NCBI GenBank assembly: GCA_002413265.1 | Contig: DHWR01000137.1 | Span: 12,628 to 20,684, forward strand | Direction: 5' to 3' | DNA from: Chloroflexi bacterium UBA5177 | GTDB taxonomy: Bacteria; Chloroflexota; UBA5177 | Length of the DNA stretch: 8,057 nt | Part shown: positions 6,418 to 8,057 of the stretch, piece after piece | Position numbering within the stretch: the stretch's first letter is position 1 | How the letters are laid out: every line of letters starts with the position of its first letter | Program-made: the position numbers and the translations under genes | Notes under the pieces: model-generated | Database searches by the model: none | The model's input: only the letters and a program-made list of their open reading frames with translations | What the model was told of the DNA's origin: nothing

Positions 6418-6446
6418 ATTTTACATAAATTCGCGAAATACGTCCA
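6418..6446 (-). promoter_or_regulatory. Possible sigma-70-type promoter for the DUF6941-like gene
   Basis: On the minus strand, TGGACG (6441-6446) is separated by exactly 17 bases from TAAAAT (6418-6423), matching 4 of 6 and 5 of 6 consensus positions. It lies in the AT-richest part of the gap. A perfect TTCGCGAA palindrome (6430-6437) occupies the spacer. Transcription would start near 6411 and give a leader of about 175 bases that runs through the terminator hairpin. Confidence 0.35.
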
Positions 6447-6456
6447 TATACTTATT

Positions 6457-6493
6457 GGTCGAAAGCGTCTATTCCGGTCGAGTGCTTTCGGTC
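6457..6493. repeat. Inverted repeat downstream of murA
   Basis: CGAAAGC (6460-6466) and GCTTTCG (6484-6490) are perfect 7-base inverted arms. With two G-U pairs and one G-C pair, a plus-strand RNA could extend the stem to ten pairs around a 17-base loop. GGTCG occurs three times here (6457, 6476, 6490). No T-run follows on the minus strand, so it is not a convincing murA terminator; it could stabilise the murA 3' end or be an operator. Confidence 0.35.
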
Positions 6494-6548
6494 GGGGACA
6501 TGCTACGAGCCTTGCTGATAGTTGGTACGTAGCCGCGACGACATTGGA

Positions 6549-7808
6549 TTAGCAGACGCGAACTATGTCTGCTCCCAGCGAGCGAAGACGCTCGTCGATG
6601 CGCTCGTAACCGCGATCGATGAGCTCAATGTGCTCAATCTCACTTTCGCCTTCGGCGATCAGCGCTCCCATCACGAGCGCGATCCCAGCGCGAATGTCCG
6701 GGCTGACAAACTCTCGCCCGCGGAGCGAAGAGGGCCCTGAAACTACGGCGCGGTGCGGATCGGCCAGGACGATGCGCGCTCCCATCTGAACAAGCTTGTC
6801 CACGAAGAACATTCGGCCCTCATACATCCAGTCGTGCACGAGCGTCATCCCGTTCGCCTGCGTGGCGAGAACGATGAAGATGGACGCCAAGTCGGTGGGG
6901 AAGGCGGGCCAGACGCCGGTCTGGATTTTGGAGATGGAGGTCAGCGTCGAGGGGCGGACAATGAGTGCGTCGTCGGTGAGCAGGAAATCGACGCCCATAC
7001 GATGCAGCACGAGGAGAATCATGTCCAGATGAACCGGCACCACATTGCGGATCTCGACGGTTCCGTGGCAGGCCGCCGCGAGAGCGGCGAAGGTTCCGAC
7101 CTCTACGTGGTCCGGCCATACTGCGGCACGCGCTCCGGTCAAGCAATTCTGCCCGCGAATGTGAAGAATGTTGCTCCCTCGTCCTTCGATGCGCACACCC
7201 ATGCTCTCGAGCATGTCCCCCAGATTCGTGATGTGAGGCTCGCTGGCGGCATTCGCGATTGTCGTGCGACCCGGCCGGCGAGCAGCCAGAAGCATCGCAT
7301 TCTCCGTGGCTGTCACTGACGCCTCATCAAGGAACACATAGTGATCGTCGCCATTGGGCTGAATTGACGCGACGTAAAAGTTGTCTTCTACCTGAAAGCT
7401 GGCCCCCATCTCTTGAAGCGCCGTGATATGAGTGTCAATCGATCTAGTACCAATGGCGTCGCCGCCCGGATGGTGCATCTCCGCCTTGCCAAGACGAGCG
7501 AGAAGTGGACCCATGAGGACGATCGAGGCTCGAAGCCGCTCGACTAGTGGCTCGGAGGGGCGGTAGGACCCCACGCCTGAACAATTGATGCGCATGCGGG
7601 AATCCAGTTGAAGCTCTACCTGCGCCCCCAGCTCCCTGAGGATCTCGGCCATGGTGTCTACATCCGCGATGGCGGGCACGTTGTCTAAAAAGCAGTCTTC
7701 GTCGGTGAGCAGGCATGCCGCCATCATGGGCAGGACCGCGTTTTTGTTGGCCGCGACCTCGATTGCGCCATTTAGTGGCCGGCCACCCTGGATTACGAAC
7801 TTCGCCAT
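6549..7808 (-). CDS. murA: UDP-N-acetylglucosamine 1-carboxyvinyltransferase, Asp117 (fosfomycin-insensitive) type
   Basis: MurA transfers enolpyruvate from phosphoenolpyruvate to UDP-GlcNAc, the first committed step of peptidoglycan synthesis in the cytoplasm. The 419-residue length is standard. The K22-N23 pair lies in AANKNAVLPMM, and R93 in RLRASIVLMGPLLARLG. The active-site loop reads HHPGGDAIGTRSIDTHI (112-128), the general-base-type D306 lies in FPTDLASIFIVLATQANG, R332 in YEGRMFFVDKL, and R399 in LIDRGYERIDERL at the C-terminus. The loop residue that is Cys115 in E. coli is Asp117 here, a natural variant also known from Mycobacterium tuberculosis and Chlamydia that keeps activity but is not alkylated by fosfomycin. 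The ATG has AGAGG six bases upstream. It appears to be transcribed alone: non-coding DNA lies on both sides, a possible -10 (TAGAAT) lies about 31 bases upstream, and a terminator follows. Identification is very firm. Confidence 0.97.
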   Translation of the reverse strand: MAKFVIQGGRPLNGAIEVAANKNAVLPMMAACLLTDEDCFLDNVPAIADVDTMAEILRELGAQVELQLDSRMRINCSGVGSYRPSEPLVERLRASIVLMGPLLARLGKAEMHHPGGDAIGTRSIDTHITALQEMGASFQVEDNFYVASIQPNGDDHYVFLDEASVTATENAMLLAARRPGRTTIANAASEPHITNLGDMLESMGVRIEGRGSNILHIRGQNCLTGARAAVWPDHVEVGTFAALAAACHGTVEIRNVVPVHLDMILLVLHRMGVDFLLTDDALIVRPSTLTSISKIQTGVWPAFPTDLASIFIVLATQANGMTLVHDWMYEGRMFFVDKLVQMGARIVLADPHRAVVSGPSSLRGREFVSPDIRAGIALVMGALIAEGESEIEHIELIDRGYERIDERLRSLGADIVRVC

Positions 7809-7838
7809 GCAATTCCTCTTACCGGGGATGTCGTGCGC

Positions 7839-7844
7839 ATTCTA
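7839..7844 (-). promoter_or_regulatory. Possible -10 element for murA
   Basis: On the minus strand TAGAAT matches 5 of 6 positions of the -10 consensus and would give a leader of roughly 25 bases before the murA ATG. The -35 is poor: TTGCTG fits only with a 19-base spacer. It is listed because it is the best candidate in the DNA directly upstream of murA. Confidence 0.3.
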
Positions 7845-7953
7845 GAGGGCGCTCTTCGCATGGCAGCAACGATTGGACGGGTCGAAAGTAGGTGACCCAG
7901 CAACTGCCGGCTAGGTGAGTCATGCCCAGGTTGAAGCTTGCGGCGTGACGGAA

Positions 7954-7963
7954 CGAAATTTCG
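7954..7963. repeat. 10-bp perfect palindrome CGAAATTTCG
   Basis: A perfect palindrome in the non-coding DNA between murA and the right window edge, about 15 bases before the possible plus-strand -35 element. It could be an operator for a rightward gene beyond the window. By length alone such palindromes are not rare. Confidence 0.3.
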
Positions 7964-7976
7964 AGCGCGGGAGGTG

Positions 7977-8006
7977 TTGATGATTGGAGAGGGAATTTGG
8001 TAGGCT
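7977..8006 (+). promoter_or_regulatory. Possible rightward promoter near the window end
   Basis: TTGATG (7977-7982) is followed after 18 bases by TAGGCT (8001-8006), preceded by TGG as in an extended -10. Individually the boxes are mediocre. Transcription would begin near 8013, leading into the hairpin at 8019-8034 and out of the window. Confidence 0.25.
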
Positions 8007-8007
8007 A

Positions 8008-8048
8008 CAGACGAGCCGCCGGGAGAGATCCCGGGGTTTCTGTGTCTG
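8008..8048 (+). other. Potential structured leader RNA at window end
   Basis: CCGGGA (8019-8024) and TCCCGG (8029-8034) form a perfect 6-bp stem closed by GAGA, a GNRA-type tetraloop. An outer pair, CAGAC (8008-8012) and GTCTG (8044-8048), can enclose it. GGTTTCTGTGT follows the inner stem but is not U-rich enough for a confident terminator. I do not recognise an RNA family. It may be a leader of a gene beyond the window. Confidence 0.3.
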
Positions 8049-8057
8049 GTGGACGTT

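Larger units (their letters stand above)
6236..6548. other. Non-coding region between murA and the DUF6941-like gene
   Basis: No believable gene lies here. The open frames on the plus strand begin with TTG, lack ribosome binding sites and give compositions unlike the neighbouring proteins. In order from the left, the stretch holds the DUF6941 ribosome binding site, an 8-base C run (6261-6268), a GC-rich terminator hairpin read on the minus strand (6294-6317), and a locally AT-richer part (about 6380-6456) with a dyad and a possible minus-strand promoter. A second inverted repeat (6457-6493) lies about 55 bases downstream of the murA stop. These are listed separately. Confidence 0.7.

Noticed and set aside
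6278..6552. Plus-strand open frames of 77-84 codons between the DUF6941-like gene and murA
   Set aside because: They begin with TTG, lack ribosome binding sites, resemble no family, and run through the terminator hairpin or across the murA stop.
6457..7888. The word GGTCGAAAG occurs on both sides of murA (6457-6465 and 7880-7888), considered as a shared regulatory site
   Set aside because: A 9-base match between two regions of this size is expected by chance fairly often, and the surrounding bases differ.
7879..7898. GGGTC/GACCC inverted repeat upstream of murA
   Set aside because: Only five paired bases around a 10-base loop, too weak to call as an operator or terminator.
1..8057. CRISPR arrays, tRNA/rRNA genes, insertion sequences, transposases
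   Set aside because: No periodic repeats, cloverleaf-like sequences, rRNA-like stretches, terminal inverted repeats or transposase motifs were found on reading both strands.

Overview
The window is a bacterial chromosomal segment dominated by peptidoglycan-precursor and housekeeping genes, packed densely on the minus strand. Base composition looks moderately GC-rich (estimated by eye, high 50s percent). The sequence alone does not fix the organism. A Chloroflexota-like or other uncultivated Terrabacteria-type lineage is my best guess. The reasons are a MurA with Asp in place of the active-site Cys, a divergent MurJ with an 'FYDLTIGAAIS'-type motif, a bacterial THEP1-type NTPase, a DUF6941-like protein, and GTG starts used at stop/start overlaps. 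A complete wall-precursor set (murA, alr, murJ) argues for a walled cell.

Layout from left to right. Positions 1-5302, all minus strand, read from right to left as one tightly overlapping six-gene block: a small four-helix membrane protein, acpS (holo-ACP synthase), a fused NAD(P)HX epimerase/dehydratase (nnr), a two-CBS-domain protein, alr (alanine racemase), and murJ (lipid II flippase family, cut by the window edge). Consecutive genes overlap by a few bases (ATGA or GTGA), or by 23 bases with a strong internal ribosome binding site before alr. This suggests one translationally coupled transcript. acpS-nnr-alr is a widespread bacterial neighbourhood; the CBS gene between nnr and alr is the less usual part.

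Positions 5301-5813 carry the only plus-strand gene I can support, a THEP1-type P-loop NTPase. Its start codon shares a CATG with the start of the divergent six-gene block, and its stop shares a CTAG with the stop of the convergent next gene, so there is no free intergenic DNA on either side. Positions 5810-6235 (minus) hold a DUF6941-like protein.

Positions 6236-6548 are non-coding. They contain a strong terminator-like hairpin on the minus strand, an 8-base C run, a possible minus-strand promoter with palindromes around it, and two further inverted repeats. Positions 6549-7808 (minus) encode murA with the fosfomycin-insensitive Asp117 variant. Positions 7809-8057 are non-coding. They hold the likely murA promoter and, on the plus strand, a possible promoter or leader with a hairpin running to the window end, which suggests a rightward transcription unit starting there.

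Functionally, MurA makes the first committed peptidoglycan precursor, Alr supplies D-Ala for the stem peptide, and MurJ moves lipid II across the membrane. AcpS activates the acyl carrier protein for lipid synthesis, and Nnr repairs damaged NAD(P)H. I see no mobile elements, CRISPR arrays, tRNA or rRNA genes. No clearly novel system is evident; the interest lies in the variant active sites, the gene-boundary architecture and the two intergenic regions.
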